Origin: UBA969 sp041694635
GTDB taxonomy: Bacteria; Planctomycetota; Planctomycetia; Gemmatales; Gemmataceae
Direction of reading: 5' to 3'
Assembly (NCBI GenBank): GCA_041694635.1
Contig: JBDNHI010000016.1
Location: 97,378-161,377, forward strand
Length of the DNA: 64,000 bases
Under the pieces are notes generated by a model. That model had not been told where the DNA came from and made no database searches. It was given only the letters and a program-made list of their open reading frames with translations. This document shows positions 25,359 to 35,172 of this stretch, in pieces. Position 1 is the stretch's first letter. Every line of letters begins with the position of its first letter. The position numbers and the translations under genes are program-made.

Positions 25359-26948
25359 TTAATGACGAAAATGCCTAATCCCACTAAAGACCATAGAGAT
25401 CTGATTTTCATCGCATGATGCAATGGCATCGGAGTCGCGCATCGAACCGCCTGGTTGAACAATAGCAATAACCCCAGCTTTGGCAGCTTCATCTACACCA
25501 TCTCTAAAAGGAAAAAATGCATCTGAAGCAAGTGCAGCACCCCTAGCTTTATCCCCTGCTTTTTTCAAAGCATTTTGAACCGCATCAACACGGCTCATCT
25601 GACCGGCGCCCGTGCCTAGAAGTTTCCCATCTTTAACAATTACAATGGCATTACTTTTCACATACTTACAAACAATCCAAGCAAACTTAAGATCTGATAA
25701 CTCGGCCTGATTCGGATTCCTTTTCGTCACCACCTTGGCATTAGATAAGTCTTCATTGGAAGCATCTTTGGCCTGAACCAGTAAACCACCTTCAATCTTC
25801 CGAATATCCATAACAGGGACTTGGGGGCCTGATGGACCAGTTGCAAGCAATCGAACACTTTTTTTCCAAGTAGGCTTGGTCGTTAAAATTTCAAAAGCCG
25901 CGGCGGAAAAACTAGGAGCAACCACACATTCAAGAAACCGGCCTGGTTCCGCCATCGCTAAAGCTGTCGCCTCATCAACTTCGCGGTTAAAACCAACAAT
26001 TCCACCGTAAGCACTTAATGGATCGCCATCATAAGCCCCTCTAAATGCGACCTCAAGATTATCGGAGATAGAAGCACCACAGGGGTTGTTATGTTTTAAA
26101 ATCACAGCGGCAGGCGTATCAAACTCACGCACCAACCCCAAGGCGCTGTCAAGATCGAGCAAATTGTTGTAAGAGAGTTCCTTCCCATGCAAAATTGATG
26201 CATTTGCAAGAGAATCGGGGGCAGGATTTAATTCGATATAAAAAGCGGCTTTTTGATGTGGATTCTCACCATAACGCAAAACCTGCTTGCAACGAAAAGA
26301 AATGTTAAGCTGAGATGGAAATTCTATGTTAGATTCTGCTTCAGGAAACTGCACTTTAAAATAATTGCTAATAGCAAGGTCATAGGCAGCGGTATGAGTA
26401 AAAGCGTCCCTAGCCAGGTTTTTTCTAGTAGCAAGGCCAATCTTTCCTCCTGTTTTTTTCAATTCTTCAATAATCAGAGGATATTGTTCCACACTAGTTA
26501 ACACAGCAACATCGTGATGGTTTTTTGCAGCAGAACGCACCATAGAAGGCCCACCAATATCAATATTTTCAACCACTTCTTCATAGGTGCTATGCGGATT
26601 AGAAGCAACCTTAACAAACGGATAAAGATTACAAATGACCATATCGATAGGGTGGATATCGTGTTCCGATATGGTTTTTAAATGCTGAGAATTGTTACGG
26701 ATAGCAAGAATACCACCGTGAATTTTTGGGTGCAGGGTTTTAACTCTGCCATCTAGCATCTCAGGAAAACCAGTCACCTCGGAAATATCAAGTGCGGGAA
26801 GCCCTGCATCCAAAAGAGCCTTTTTAGTCCCACCGGTAGAAATCAACACAGCGTTGTTTTTTACAAGTTCTGTAGCAAGTTCAATAAGGCCTTGTTTGTC
26901 ACTAACACTTAATAAAACTCGTTTGATTGGAATTAAACAATCGTCCAC
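25359..26948 (-). CDS. purH: Bifunctional AICAR formyltransferase / IMP cyclohydrolase
   Basis: A 529-residue enzyme for the last two steps of IMP synthesis. The cyclohydrolase half starts KRVLLSVSDKQGLIELA and has GGTKKALLDAG, GGILAIR, IDMVICNLYPF and IDIGGPSMVRSAAKNH. The transformylase half has RYGENPHQKAAFY, KELSYNNLLDLDSAL, KHNNPCGASI, and the late SDAFFPFRDGVDEAAKAGV and QPGGSMRDSD. Length and ending (SGIRHFRH) are typical. The gene is followed by an exported amidohydrolase after a 75-base gap and preceded by tilS on the same strand. Confidence 0.96.
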   Translation of the reverse strand: MDDCLIPIKRVLLSVSDKQGLIELATELVKNNAVLISTGGTKKALLDAGLPALDISEVTGFPEMLDGRVKTLHPKIHGGILAIRNNSQHLKTISEHDIHPIDMVICNLYPFVKVASNPHSTYEEVVENIDIGGPSMVRSAAKNHHDVAVLTSVEQYPLIIEELKKTGGKIGLATRKNLARDAFTHTAAYDLAISNYFKVQFPEAESNIEFPSQLNISFRCKQVLRYGENPHQKAAFYIELNPAPDSLANASILHGKELSYNNLLDLDSALGLVREFDTPAAVILKHNNPCGASISDNLEVAFRGAYDGDPLSAYGGIVGFNREVDEATALAMAEPGRFLECVVAPSFSAAAFEILTTKPTWKKSVRLLATGPSGPQVPVMDIRKIEGGLLVQAKDASNEDLSNAKVVTKRNPNQAELSDLKFAWIVCKYVKSNAIVIVKDGKLLGTGAGQMSRVDAVQNALKKAGDKARGAALASDAFFPFRDGVDEAAKAGVIAIVQPGGSMRDSDAIASCDENQISMVFSGIRHFRH

Positions 26949-27039
26949 AGCATAGCCCTCAACAAAATAAAAATAATATCAAGCCAACCGAAATTGTATC
27001 AAGGCAAGAAGAAGTTTCAGCAGTATTTCTTAGAAGGTT

Positions 27040-28071
27040 TTAGGATTGGTGGGGCCCGATAATCACGGTGAAGCGGTTGGTTCTAATGCGAATACCTGCA
27101 GTAAGATGAGCCTCAAACCCTTCAGCACAAATTTTAAGAGATAAATTTCGCCATTGTTTAAAATTTATAGCATCAGCACCCCATTTCTCGCGAGCGAATA
27201 AAGATCGCAGGAAGAGAGCAATTTTCCAAAAAGAAAAGCCAGAAAGCTTTTCCCGATCTAAAATAACAAATTGATCTACCCTAGGCTTTTCCACAATAAG
27301 GCCAATCTTGTAAGCCAGCCTTTTTTCAAGGCTACGATAATGATGGATATGCCCAGCAAGATTTGAAAGAATACTATCAATTGCGGGTTGAAACTCGCTA
27401 CGCAATAAAGGGATTAATTGCAAACGGATTCTATTTCTAAGGTACTTGGTATCAAGGTTTGAAGAATCTTCGCGCCAACTGATTTTGTTTTCATTGAGAT
27501 AAGAAATAACTTGCGCTTTGGGGCAGGACAAAATAGGCCTAGCTAACTGAACCCCTTTACTTAATTTCCTGCGCACCTTAATTCCTTCAAGGCCTTGAAC
27601 CCCCGTACCCCTGATTAATCGCATCAAAACGGTTTCAGCCTGATCGTTAGAAGTGTGAGCAGTAAAAACCGTATTAACTTTTTCTTCAAGAGCAACTTTC
27701 GAAAACCAATCATAGCGAGCAACCCTAGCTTTTTTTTCCCAACTTGGTGCGGTGCTAGTTTCTCCGAAATCAAGCTTATGCCTTTTAAAAACGACATCGA
27801 TGACGCATTCTTTTTGAATCTTAAAACAAAAATCTTGAACAAAAACCTCATCAGCATCGCTTTGAGTTCCCCTAGCATTGTGATTTAAATGTGCAATAAC
27901 CAACTTTTTACAAGTCTCTTTTTTTAACAAACATCCAACCGCATGCGCTAAACAAATACTATCGGCACCCCCAGATACTCCAATTACAACCCCTTCTTTC
28001 AAACATTTGCACCCAGCAAGAAACTGTTTAACTTCGAGAAATAATGCAGAGTTAGAGTTAGTGGGCTTCAT
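27040..28071 (-). CDS. tilS: tRNA(Ile)-lysidine synthetase
   Basis: A 343-residue PP-loop ATPase that changes C34 of tRNA(Ile2) to lysidine, allowing AUA decoding. The ATP-binding motif VIGVSGGADSICLAHAV is near residue 26, followed by IAHLNHNARG, AHTSNDQAETVLMRLIRGTGVQGLEG, RPIL and SWREDSSN. At 343 residues it lacks the full C-terminal domain of the 430-residue E. coli enzyme, like several short bacterial TilS proteins. It lies 5 bases behind trpC on the same strand, so the two are probably co-transcribed. Confidence 0.93.
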   Translation of the reverse strand: MKPTNSNSALFLEVKQFLAGCKCLKEGVVIGVSGGADSICLAHAVGCLLKKETCKKLVIAHLNHNARGTQSDADEVFVQDFCFKIQKECVIDVVFKRHKLDFGETSTAPSWEKKARVARYDWFSKVALEEKVNTVFTAHTSNDQAETVLMRLIRGTGVQGLEGIKVRRKLSKGVQLARPILSCPKAQVISYLNENKISWREDSSNLDTKYLRNRIRLQLIPLLRSEFQPAIDSILSNLAGHIHHYRSLEKRLAYKIGLIVEKPRVDQFVILDREKLSGFSFWKIALFLRSLFAREKWGADAINFKQWRNLSLKICAEGFEAHLTAGIRIRTNRFTVIIGPHQS

Positions 28072-28076
28072 ACTTC

Positions 28077-28862
28077 TTACTCAACCCCCTTAAGAGTTTT
28101 TAGAGTAGAAGTGATATCACCTGAACGCATAAAAGCTTCGCCAACAAGGATGGCCCTAGCCCCAGCATTTTTCAATCGTTCTACATCTGCACGGTTGCAA
28201 ATACCACTTTCGCTAACAACCAGAAAATCTTTAGGAATATCATTCATCAGGTTAAGGGTATGGTCTAAATTAGTAACAAAGGTGCGGAGGTCGCGATTAT
28301 TAATACCAACAATTCTTGTTCCAGAATCAAGAACCCGAGGCAAATTAACCCTATCATAAAGCTCAACTAAAGGCTCTAGTCCAAGGCTTTTTGCTTCACC
28401 CACAAGATACTTCAAATCATCACCTAACAACACTTCCGCAATAAACAATATCGCACTGGCGCCAAAAGCCTTGGCTTCCAATAACTGCCTATAATCAACC
28501 ACAAACTCTTTGCGAAGTAGCGGCGTCTGAACAGCTTGGCTAACCAATGAAAGGTCTTGAAGACTGCCGTGAAAATAATGTTCATCGGTAAGCACGCTGA
28601 TACAATCAACGCCACTTTGCTGGTATTCAGTAGCAATGGAAACTGGGCAAAAAGATTCGCGCATAATTCCTGCAGAAGGTGAGGCCTTTTTAATTTCAGC
28701 AATCACCCCAATGCCTTGGGCTCGAACCAGTGCTTCATAAAAAGAAGCCCGTGGGGGCATAACTCTGATAAGATCTAGAAGTTGAGATTCGGGTGTATTT
28801 TTTTTCGCAAGAACAACTTCTTCCTTCTTCCTTGCCACTATTTTGTCTAGAATTGTTTCCAT
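28077..28862 (-). CDS. trpC: Indole-3-glycerol phosphate synthase
   Basis: A 261-residue TIM-barrel enzyme of tryptophan synthesis. Features: METILDKIVARKKEEV, VIAEIKKASPSAG (catalytic Lys), SVLTDEHYFHGSL, PLLRKEFVVDYRQL, GINNRDLRTF, VSESGI and ILVGEAFMRSGD. I chose the ATG at 28862, 7 bases after GGA; an in-frame TTG at 28874 is possible. It stands alone from other trp genes and next to tilS. The divergent CPBP gene starts at 28920. Confidence 0.95.
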   Translation of the reverse strand: METILDKIVARKKEEVVLAKKNTPESQLLDLIRVMPPRASFYEALVRAQGIGVIAEIKKASPSAGIMRESFCPVSIATEYQQSGVDCISVLTDEHYFHGSLQDLSLVSQAVQTPLLRKEFVVDYRQLLEAKAFGASAILFIAEVLLGDDLKYLVGEAKSLGLEPLVELYDRVNLPRVLDSGTRIVGINNRDLRTFVTNLDHTLNLMNDIPKDFLVVSESGICNRADVERLKNAGARAILVGEAFMRSGDITSTLKTLKGVE

Positions 28863-28919
28863 ATAGCTTTCCAAGATACCTTTTTACTGTTTTAACTTCA
28901 GGTAAATATTATTAAACCG

Positions 28920-29930
28920 ATGCACGATACCAATGATCATTCTACGAATTCGCCAGACACAATAAAAACAGGATTTGAAAACCTTGCTAATACCAAGGTG
29001 CTACTGTGCTTATTACTACTGTTACTTTCAGGATCATTTCTTTCATTTTTGCTACAAAAAAGCGAAGTTCTAGAAAAATATTATGGCATAGAACAAGTCA
29101 AATTAGCTCGCGAACTTAACGATAGCGATGACTCGAAATTGCTTCGTAGCAAAATAAACTTATGGACTTCGGGAATTATAATTCCTTTTCTAGCACTCCT
29201 TTTCCCACTTGCTCTAACCACATTTACCAACCTGAACCGCAATAACCTTGGCTGGAAAACTCAAAACTTGCTTTTATCCTTGCGAATAACATTTGGTAAA
29301 TTATTATTGCTTATCCCTGCGGTTTATCTGGTTCAACTTGCGATGGTAAAAGTGCAATCCTATCTACCTGGCCAAACTGTAACCGAGCACCCATTAACAC
29401 AACTTGCAGACGCAGACCTAATGCCACTTGAATGGTTTCTGGTATTCAATTCTGCCGTTATAGGTGCCCCTTTACTTGAAGAACAAGTTTTCCGCGGATT
29501 GATTCAACCTTGGGCGATGGCTAAAAAAAACGGTTACCTCTTCATCTCTTGTATTGCAATTTTGATAGGCATTATTCAATTCAAAGACGATTGGGTTAAA
29601 GTTTTTCAAATGCTAGGGGAAGACGCACCTGAAAGCATTACCCTTTTCAGATCACATCTTACAAAGGCTTTATTACCTTTTGTTTTTAGTCTATTAGCAG
29701 GCATAGGAATTTTCGTAATAAGCATTCAAAACAAAAAATCCGCAAGTATTTGCGCAACTGCATTATTATTTGGGATGATTCACGCCTTTGCTTGGCCATC
29801 ACCAGTTGGCCTAACATTGCTAGGAATCGGATTAGGATTTGCTTATCAAGAAAGTAAAAACATAATTGCCCCGATTGGAATACATATGGGGTTCAACGCT
29901 TTTGCATTTACATTATTAATAATTCAATAG
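28920..29930 (+). CDS. CPBP family intramembrane metalloprotease
   Basis: A 336-residue integral membrane protein with about eight hydrophobic segments. The CAAX-protease (ABI/CPBP) motifs are all visible: EEQVFRG near residue 187, FGMIHAF near 282 and HMGFNAF near the C-terminus, giving the Glu-Glu, His and Asn-containing metal site. CPBP proteins cleave within the membrane or serve as bacteriocin immunity factors; substrates are mostly unknown. The ATG lies 57 bases from the divergent trpC start. Its stop is 4 bases from that of the converging ygfZ-like gene. Confidence 0.86.
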   Translation: MHDTNDHSTNSPDTIKTGFENLANTKVLLCLLLLLLSGSFLSFLLQKSEVLEKYYGIEQVKLARELNDSDDSKLLRSKINLWTSGIIIPFLALLFPLALTTFTNLNRNNLGWKTQNLLLSLRITFGKLLLLIPAVYLVQLAMVKVQSYLPGQTVTEHPLTQLADADLMPLEWFLVFNSAVIGAPLLEEQVFRGLIQPWAMAKKNGYLFISCIAILIGIIQFKDDWVKVFQMLGEDAPESITLFRSHLTKALLPFVFSLLAGIGIFVISIQNKKSASICATALLFGMIHAFAWPSPVGLTLLGIGLGFAYQESKNIIAPIGIHMGFNAFAFTLLIIQ

Positions 29931-29934
29931 GCAA

Positions 29935-31017
29935 TTATAAAGTAAAAGGCAATTTGCAAGAATGTGCGTGTTGCCTTACCCCTTCGGATTCGACTTCAAA
30001 ACTGGTTCCCATTTCGTGATTTCCCCGACGCAGATAGCATAATCCAATGGGCTTTTTTAATAGGGGCGAAAAGATTGAAGAAGTAACTCTTCCAACTTCG
30101 TTCCCATCACGAAAAATAAGCGAATTAGGTTTTACAACTTCTTTTTCCAGAATAATTCCGAATAGCAATCGATTCACTTGGCCCCGATCGCGTGCCATCA
30201 CAATAGGTTCTTGCCCCAAGTAGCACCCCTTGGTGGAACAAATAGCTTGAGAGGCGCGATTAAGCTCGGGGATAAATGTAGTCTCTTCGATTTCTTTTCC
30301 GACTTCTGGATAACCAGCTTCCACCCGTAAGATATCTAATGCAATAGTTCCAGCGGGAATAGCCCCTTGAGAACACAAACTTTGCCAAACTTGAATAGAC
30401 CTGCTTTTCAAGCAAACAATTTCATAAGCTGGGTTGCTGAACTCTGGTTCGAAACGGATTTGGCAAGGCCCCGCCTCACCTAAAGATCGAACAAGATATT
30501 GATGAGGTTCTAAGAGGGGTAATTCTTCTTGAATAAGAAGGGAAAGGAAAGTTTTAGAATCTGGGCCTACCAGTAAAAATTGCGAATAATCCGCGCTTTT
30601 ATCAGAAAATTCAACTTGTTCGCTAATAAGATAATGGTCGAGGTGTTGTAGAATTTTCGAATTTTGATTTGGAGCCCCATCCACCCAATAAGCGTGCCTT
30701 CCGTCTGCAAGTTGGATATGATAAATGCGAATATGAGCTACCGCCTTGGCTTTTGCAGTAGTGAGAAAAGCCTCACAACCCCCGCCTAAAGGCAAATCAG
30801 CAACTTGGTTGGTACAAAGATTATTTAAGAAGGAGGGTACATCTGGCCCGGTCATTTCGATTTTGGCACGGTAAGAAATATCAAAAAGTGCAAGCTTATT
30901 TTTAGCGGATATATACTCAAACTCGAAATTTCCGAAAGATTCAGGTGCACAGTTTTCGGGTGTAAATTTTGCCCCTTGCAATTTCATAATATCTAATAAA
31001 TTATTCAAATTTGTCAT
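29935..31017 (-). CDS. ygfZ: YgfZ/GcvT-like folate-binding protein
   Basis: A 360-residue protein of the aminomethyltransferase (GcvT) fold. The first half (ALFDISYRAKIEMTGPDVPSF) looks GcvT-like, but the signature KGCYLGQEPIVMARDRG near residue 265 is the YgfZ hallmark, with the conserved cysteine. YgfZ helps to build or repair certain iron-sulfur proteins using tetrahydrofolate. No other glycine-cleavage gene is near, which supports YgfZ over GcvT. It is 28 bases downstream of the LarA-like gene on the same strand. Confidence 0.8.
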   Translation of the reverse strand: MTNLNNLLDIMKLQGAKFTPENCAPESFGNFEFEYISAKNKLALFDISYRAKIEMTGPDVPSFLNNLCTNQVADLPLGGGCEAFLTTAKAKAVAHIRIYHIQLADGRHAYWVDGAPNQNSKILQHLDHYLISEQVEFSDKSADYSQFLLVGPDSKTFLSLLIQEELPLLEPHQYLVRSLGEAGPCQIRFEPEFSNPAYEIVCLKSRSIQVWQSLCSQGAIPAGTIALDILRVEAGYPEVGKEIEETTFIPELNRASQAICSTKGCYLGQEPIVMARDRGQVNRLLFGIILEKEVVKPNSLIFRDGNEVGRVTSSIFSPLLKKPIGLCYLRRGNHEMGTSFEVESEGVRQHAHSCKLPFTL

Positions 31018-31045
31018 TGTTATACCTTACTTTTATTATTCTATC

Positions 31046-32248
31046 TTAGCTCTTTTTAACTTTCACATATGCTTTATGTGCATCGTGTATGATTGTAATA
31101 TGCTTCGCGCTGGCTACAAGATCCATTAAATCTTGGGCAGAATTAAGGGGTGAAGCAAGCAATTTTGCAATTTCGCCCTTCCCACCAAAGGTAGAAACAT
31201 AAACACGACTAGAAGATGCAGAATCAACCCATTGTTTTAGGTTGTGCGTAGAAACCAATTTAATTGTGGAATCATTTTTCTCTAGTGATTTCGTTTCAAG
31301 TTGTTTTTTAATATTGGCAAGATTAAATTCTGCCTCTGCTAACAAAACTATAACCCCATTCTTCTTAACTACCCTAGAAGCACAAGCAACCGCAGAACAC
31401 AACTGAGGGAATTCTATTTTCTCATCTTTCCCACCCACCGTTGCCACAACAACATCTGCGGCTAATGAAACTTCATTCATCCATACTTCATTTAATTTTT
31501 CTTCTGAAAACCGATTAGCTTGAACCGAACCTACAATAACTGCTTCAATATTTCCAGCACTACCTTCAACAATTTGAATAAAATAAGGTGCGCCTAAATA
31601 CCACGCAACTTTAATCGCTTGCTGCTTTGCTGGGTGTACAGCATCTTCTAATTCATCATTAAAATCTTTGTTAAAAGTCGCTATAGTTTCTAGATTTGAA
31701 AATCTGGGAAACAAATCGCATTCAGCTCCACCAATACCAAACAATGGACTGTAATACCTTCTTCCTATGACAACAACCTGCTCAGCTTCTACCAAAGTTC
31801 TATTCAAATAAATTCCCAATCCCTCTTCCGTGGTTGCAAGAAAGCAAAGCTTTTTCTTATTAGCACTGTTATGAACCTCAACTTTAATTTCGTCAAGTTC
31901 ATCAGGTAAAGCATTAATCCATACATCTGGATTGGTACCGGTGGGGCATACAACGGTTATATTTTCCAGAGCTATTCCTGCACCAGACAAATGTTCAATC
32001 ACTGCCTTTAGCACTTCAAGAAATCCAGAAATTTGATCGTCTACCACAATGGCAATTCGATCATCAGGGGTAACAGCACTACAAAGTTGGGGGTATTCAA
32101 TTGGATTTGCCAATGCATCACGAACCAAAGCACCAACATCAAAGTTCTTAGTTTGCAGGTTCGGCGAAACAATTGAAACCACTTGGTTATCATTCAATTT
32201 CAAGCCCCAAACTTTAGAACTAAAGGTAAGATTAAATTCCTTCATCAT
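31046..32248 (-). CDS. LarA-like (lactate racemase domain, DUF2088) protein without the pincer lysine
   Basis: A 400-residue protein with the two-domain LarA/DUF2088 layout: N-terminal segment with IAIVVDDQIS (family: DDxTR), a VEVHNS histidine, and the IGGAECDLFP segment where LarA usually has GGxK. In active LarA that Lys binds the nickel-pincer cofactor; here Glu stands in its place, and a nearby His is also absent. So lactate racemisation is doubtful. Start: two ATGs in tandem (32248 and 32245), with AGGA just upstream; the second has better spacing. It is followed by ygfZ. Function unknown. Confidence 0.7.
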   Translation of the reverse strand: MMKEFNLTFSSKVWGLKLNDNQVVSIVSPNLQTKNFDVGALVRDALANPIEYPQLCSAVTPDDRIAIVVDDQISGFLEVLKAVIEHLSGAGIALENITVVCPTGTNPDVWINALPDELDEIKVEVHNSANKKKLCFLATTEEGLGIYLNRTLVEAEQVVVIGRRYYSPLFGIGGAECDLFPRFSNLETIATFNKDFNDELEDAVHPAKQQAIKVAWYLGAPYFIQIVEGSAGNIEAVIVGSVQANRFSEEKLNEVWMNEVSLAADVVVATVGGKDEKIEFPQLCSAVACASRVVKKNGVIVLLAEAEFNLANIKKQLETKSLEKNDSTIKLVSTHNLKQWVDSASSSRVYVSTFGGKGEIAKLLASPLNSAQDLMDLVASAKHITIIHDAHKAYVKVKKS

Positions 32249-32465
32249 ACTTTCCTATAAGGCAACAATCTAAGACTAATGAAAACAACATTATTACTAG
32301 AATTAGCTTATGATATCGATTAAGATGGTACATAATGCATTAACCAGTTAAGTTATTCTATTTTTAGTTATGGTATTTTAAAAATATCATCTAAAGATAT
32401 TAAATTTTTGCAAAGACAATAATTTCAGATAGTAGATTCAAAGTTTCTTGGAAAGAAAAACTCAA

Positions 32466-33119
32466 ATGTCAGATGAAATTGAAGCTTTACGAGAAGAAAA
32501 CGAACAGTTAAAAAAACTATGCTTAGAATTAGACCAAGCGTTAACAAATTCAAATCTTTCGAGCAATCACCAAAAATCTGCTGAAAAAGTATTACCAGAA
32601 AGCGAACTTGAACAGTTAGTTGAAGAAAAAACTCAAATTATTAGAAAGCTACATACCGAAAATCTTGAATATCAAAAAGTTATAACAGAATTAGAGGACA
32701 GGCTTTATGGGCCTGGAACCAATGAAATTACCTCTAATAAACCAACCCAATCAAACTCTAATAATGAAACATTCGAAAACCTAAGCGAACTAGAAACAAA
32801 ACGAGATAATTTAATTCGTGAAATCGCACTGATGGAAAAGCAATTATGCGAGGAAGAAATCAGAGCCAGCCGAGAAAGAGCTGATTTCGCTAGGCAAAGA
32901 TATGACTTAGAAAGATTAAAAGCGGAATTAGAAATAGAACTAGAAAAACATTCAAAGGATACTTCCTTAAAAACAAAAATAGATACTGCAAAATCTCGGT
33001 TGATAAATGCGGGAAGCGAATTCGAAAAACTAAACCGGAACCCAACAAAAGAGCCAATTCAAACTGCTGAAGTAACTGCCAAAAAAGGTTATTTTGAAAG
33101 GTTTTTTGGCAGCAAATAA
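32466..33119 (+). CDS. Coiled-coil hypothetical protein
   Basis: A 217-residue hydrophilic protein, mostly coiled coil: residues about 1-80 (SDEIEALREENEQLKKL, EKTQIIRKLHTENLEYQK), a low-complexity Asn/Ser/Thr linker, a second coiled coil of about 90 residues (ELETKRDNLIREIALMEKQ and RERADFARQRYDLERLKAE), and a short basic C-terminus GYFERFFGSK. No membrane segment or known domain. Start: ATG at 32466 with GGAAAG upstream; an in-frame TTG at 32448 is the only other option. It probably acts as a structural or adaptor protein; I cannot name the partner. Confidence 0.7.
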   Translation: MSDEIEALREENEQLKKLCLELDQALTNSNLSSNHQKSAEKVLPESELEQLVEEKTQIIRKLHTENLEYQKVITELEDRLYGPGTNEITSNKPTQSNSNNETFENLSELETKRDNLIREIALMEKQLCEEEIRASRERADFARQRYDLERLKAELEIELEKHSKDTSLKTKIDTAKSRLINAGSEFEKLNRNPTKEPIQTAEVTAKKGYFERFFGSK

Positions 33120-33140
33120 AATCTGCATTAGTCTTACTTA

Positions 33141-35096
33141 TTAGTCTAGCTTAACAGGAATTTTAACTTTCTTTCCACCTCTCTCGATACCAACTTCAAT
33201 AGTGGTTCCCTTTTTCTCTCCGGCCATAATTTGCATATAGGTTTCGATATTGGTTACTTTTTTACCACTGATTTCTAAAATTCGATCATCTTTTTTAATT
33301 CCAGCTTTTGCAGCAGGGTCCCCATCAGAAACTCCTTCAACAAGAACGCCTTCTTTTTCATCAGAATACCCGGGGCGAATCCCTAACCTAGGCATATTGC
33401 CTGCTGGCCTAGGAGAAGTTCCCCCTTTTATTTCAATGAAAGCAGGTTTTTTCTCTACCATAGTTAAATCAATTGCGATTTTTTCAACTAACCCTACAAT
33501 CTTAATCAACCCATCAAGATTGATTCGTTCTGCAGTATCAAGAGGCGTATGATATTCGGGGTGAGTACCCGTCCAGAAAAATAGCACAGGGATTTTTTTC
33601 TCGCAAAATGATGAATGGTCACTGGGTCCAAAACCACTTTTCTTCTTTACAAACATAAACTGAGTCTCAGCATTTTTTTTATCAAGCAAGGGTTCAAACA
33701 TTTCAGCGGTGCCCGTGCCTTCCAAAAGCACTTTGTCTTTTTTGCTATCAGCATCTTTTGATAACCTCCCGATCATATCGAGGTTGATCATCGCAGCAAT
33801 TTCATTAAGTGGAATTAAAGGATTATTTACGAAGTGTGCGGAACCAAATAACCCAAGTTCTTCGCCACTAAATGCAACGAAAATGATTCTTCTACCCTGC
33901 CTGTTTTTAACTGCGGAAAACCTTCTTACAAGTTCGAGTAAACCAGTGGTACCTGAACCGTTATCATCAGCACCGTGATGAATTGCAAGTTTTTTCTGAG
34001 CAGCTAAACTACCAAACCCGCCATAACCTAAATGGTCATAATGCGCCCCAATAACTATAGTTTCCTTGGCAAGCGGGCCGTTTCCATCAAGGAATCCAAC
34101 AATATTTTTCAAAGGGACAACTTCTTTTCCACGGGTTACTTTGACTTCAAGTGCCGCCTTTATCCCCTCCAACACCACGCTGGTTGGGGCGATATTTTCT
34201 TCGATAGATTTTTGCGATTGCTCCAGCGAGTTTCCTGTAACAGAATGAAGCAAGTCATTTGCAAGCAAGCGAGACAAATGTAGTGCGGGTATTTTACCAG
34301 GACTTCTAGAAAGAGCAGTAAAATTAAAAGGCAAAAGGGCATCTTCAGTATCTTTAGCAGTGTCGAAATCATTCACAAAAAGAATGGCGATAGCACCATG
34401 CTTTTCAGCATTTAAGATTTTTTCAGTAAGGGAAGATAACTGTCTTTTTTTACCATTTGAGTCAAAGATTTTAGCTTCTTCTTTGAATTTAGGAGCATCT
34501 CGAAGGACGATAACAATTTTACCCTTAGCATCAATTTTCGCATAATCGTCATATTTTTTCCCATCATCCACGGTAATGCCAAAGCCTGCAAAAACAAGTT
34601 GTCCTTCTACTTTACCAGCGTGAGAAATACCCATCGCTTCAAAGTCTTTCCCAACTTCAAGGGAAGTGGTATTTTCGCCCATGATGATAGTTTCGCCACG
34701 GTTGCCAAGTTTAAACCTTCGATGTTTATTATGGGGGACTGTTTGGGCTTGTAACTTGTTAGAAATAATTAAAAGTGTTGGTTTTTCATCAAGTTTTGCA
34801 CCAGAAATTTTGAAAGGTTGAAAGTAGGTAGCATCACTAGAAAGTGATTTAAGACCAGCGTTTTTAAATTGGGCAGCTATATAATCCGCAGCGAGATCTA
34901 AACCTTTAGTTAAAGGTCCCCTACCCTCACAGTTATCTGAAGCAAGAAAGAAAATATCTTTTTTAGCAAGATCCGTCGGATTTTTTATAGCGTCATTTTT
35001 TTCAAAACTTAAAACTAACCCAACGCCATTTGACCAAAGTAGGCAAACAAACAAGGTAAATAAAACCATTACCCTAACAACCATTTTAATATTCAT
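33141..35096 (-). CDS. Secreted M28 family peptidase with PA and PDZ domains
   Basis: A 651-residue exported zinc peptidase. After a signal peptide (VVRVMVLFTLFVCLLW) come an N-terminal M28 segment, an inserted PA domain (GKIVIVLRDAP), and the catalytic core with GAHYDHLGYG, HHGADDNGSGTTG, FSGEELGLFGS, INLDMIGR and GFGPSDHSSF, which supply the two-zinc ligands and catalytic Glu. A PDZ domain closes the protein (VSDGDPAAKAGIKKDDRILEI). Such aminopeptidases trim peptides outside the inner membrane. I chose the ATG at 35096 because the signal peptide starts there; the frame extends to 35180 without coding character. Confidence 0.9.
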   Translation of the reverse strand: MNIKMVVRVMVLFTLFVCLLWSNGVGLVLSFEKNDAIKNPTDLAKKDIFFLASDNCEGRGPLTKGLDLAADYIAAQFKNAGLKSLSSDATYFQPFKISGAKLDEKPTLLIISNKLQAQTVPHNKHRRFKLGNRGETIIMGENTTSLEVGKDFEAMGISHAGKVEGQLVFAGFGITVDDGKKYDDYAKIDAKGKIVIVLRDAPKFKEEAKIFDSNGKKRQLSSLTEKILNAEKHGAIAILFVNDFDTAKDTEDALLPFNFTALSRSPGKIPALHLSRLLANDLLHSVTGNSLEQSQKSIEENIAPTSVVLEGIKAALEVKVTRGKEVVPLKNIVGFLDGNGPLAKETIVIGAHYDHLGYGGFGSLAAQKKLAIHHGADDNGSGTTGLLELVRRFSAVKNRQGRRIIFVAFSGEELGLFGSAHFVNNPLIPLNEIAAMINLDMIGRLSKDADSKKDKVLLEGTGTAEMFEPLLDKKNAETQFMFVKKKSGFGPSDHSSFCEKKIPVLFFWTGTHPEYHTPLDTAERINLDGLIKIVGLVEKIAIDLTMVEKKPAFIEIKGGTSPRPAGNMPRLGIRPGYSDEKEGVLVEGVSDGDPAAKAGIKKDDRILEISGKKVTNIETYMQIMAGEKKGTTIEVGIERGGKKVKIPVKLD

Positions 35097-35172
35097 AATT
35101 GACTTTCTTTTATGGAAGACATTTTTTCTTAACTTAACTATTCTATTGATAGTTATAAATGATACATCAATG

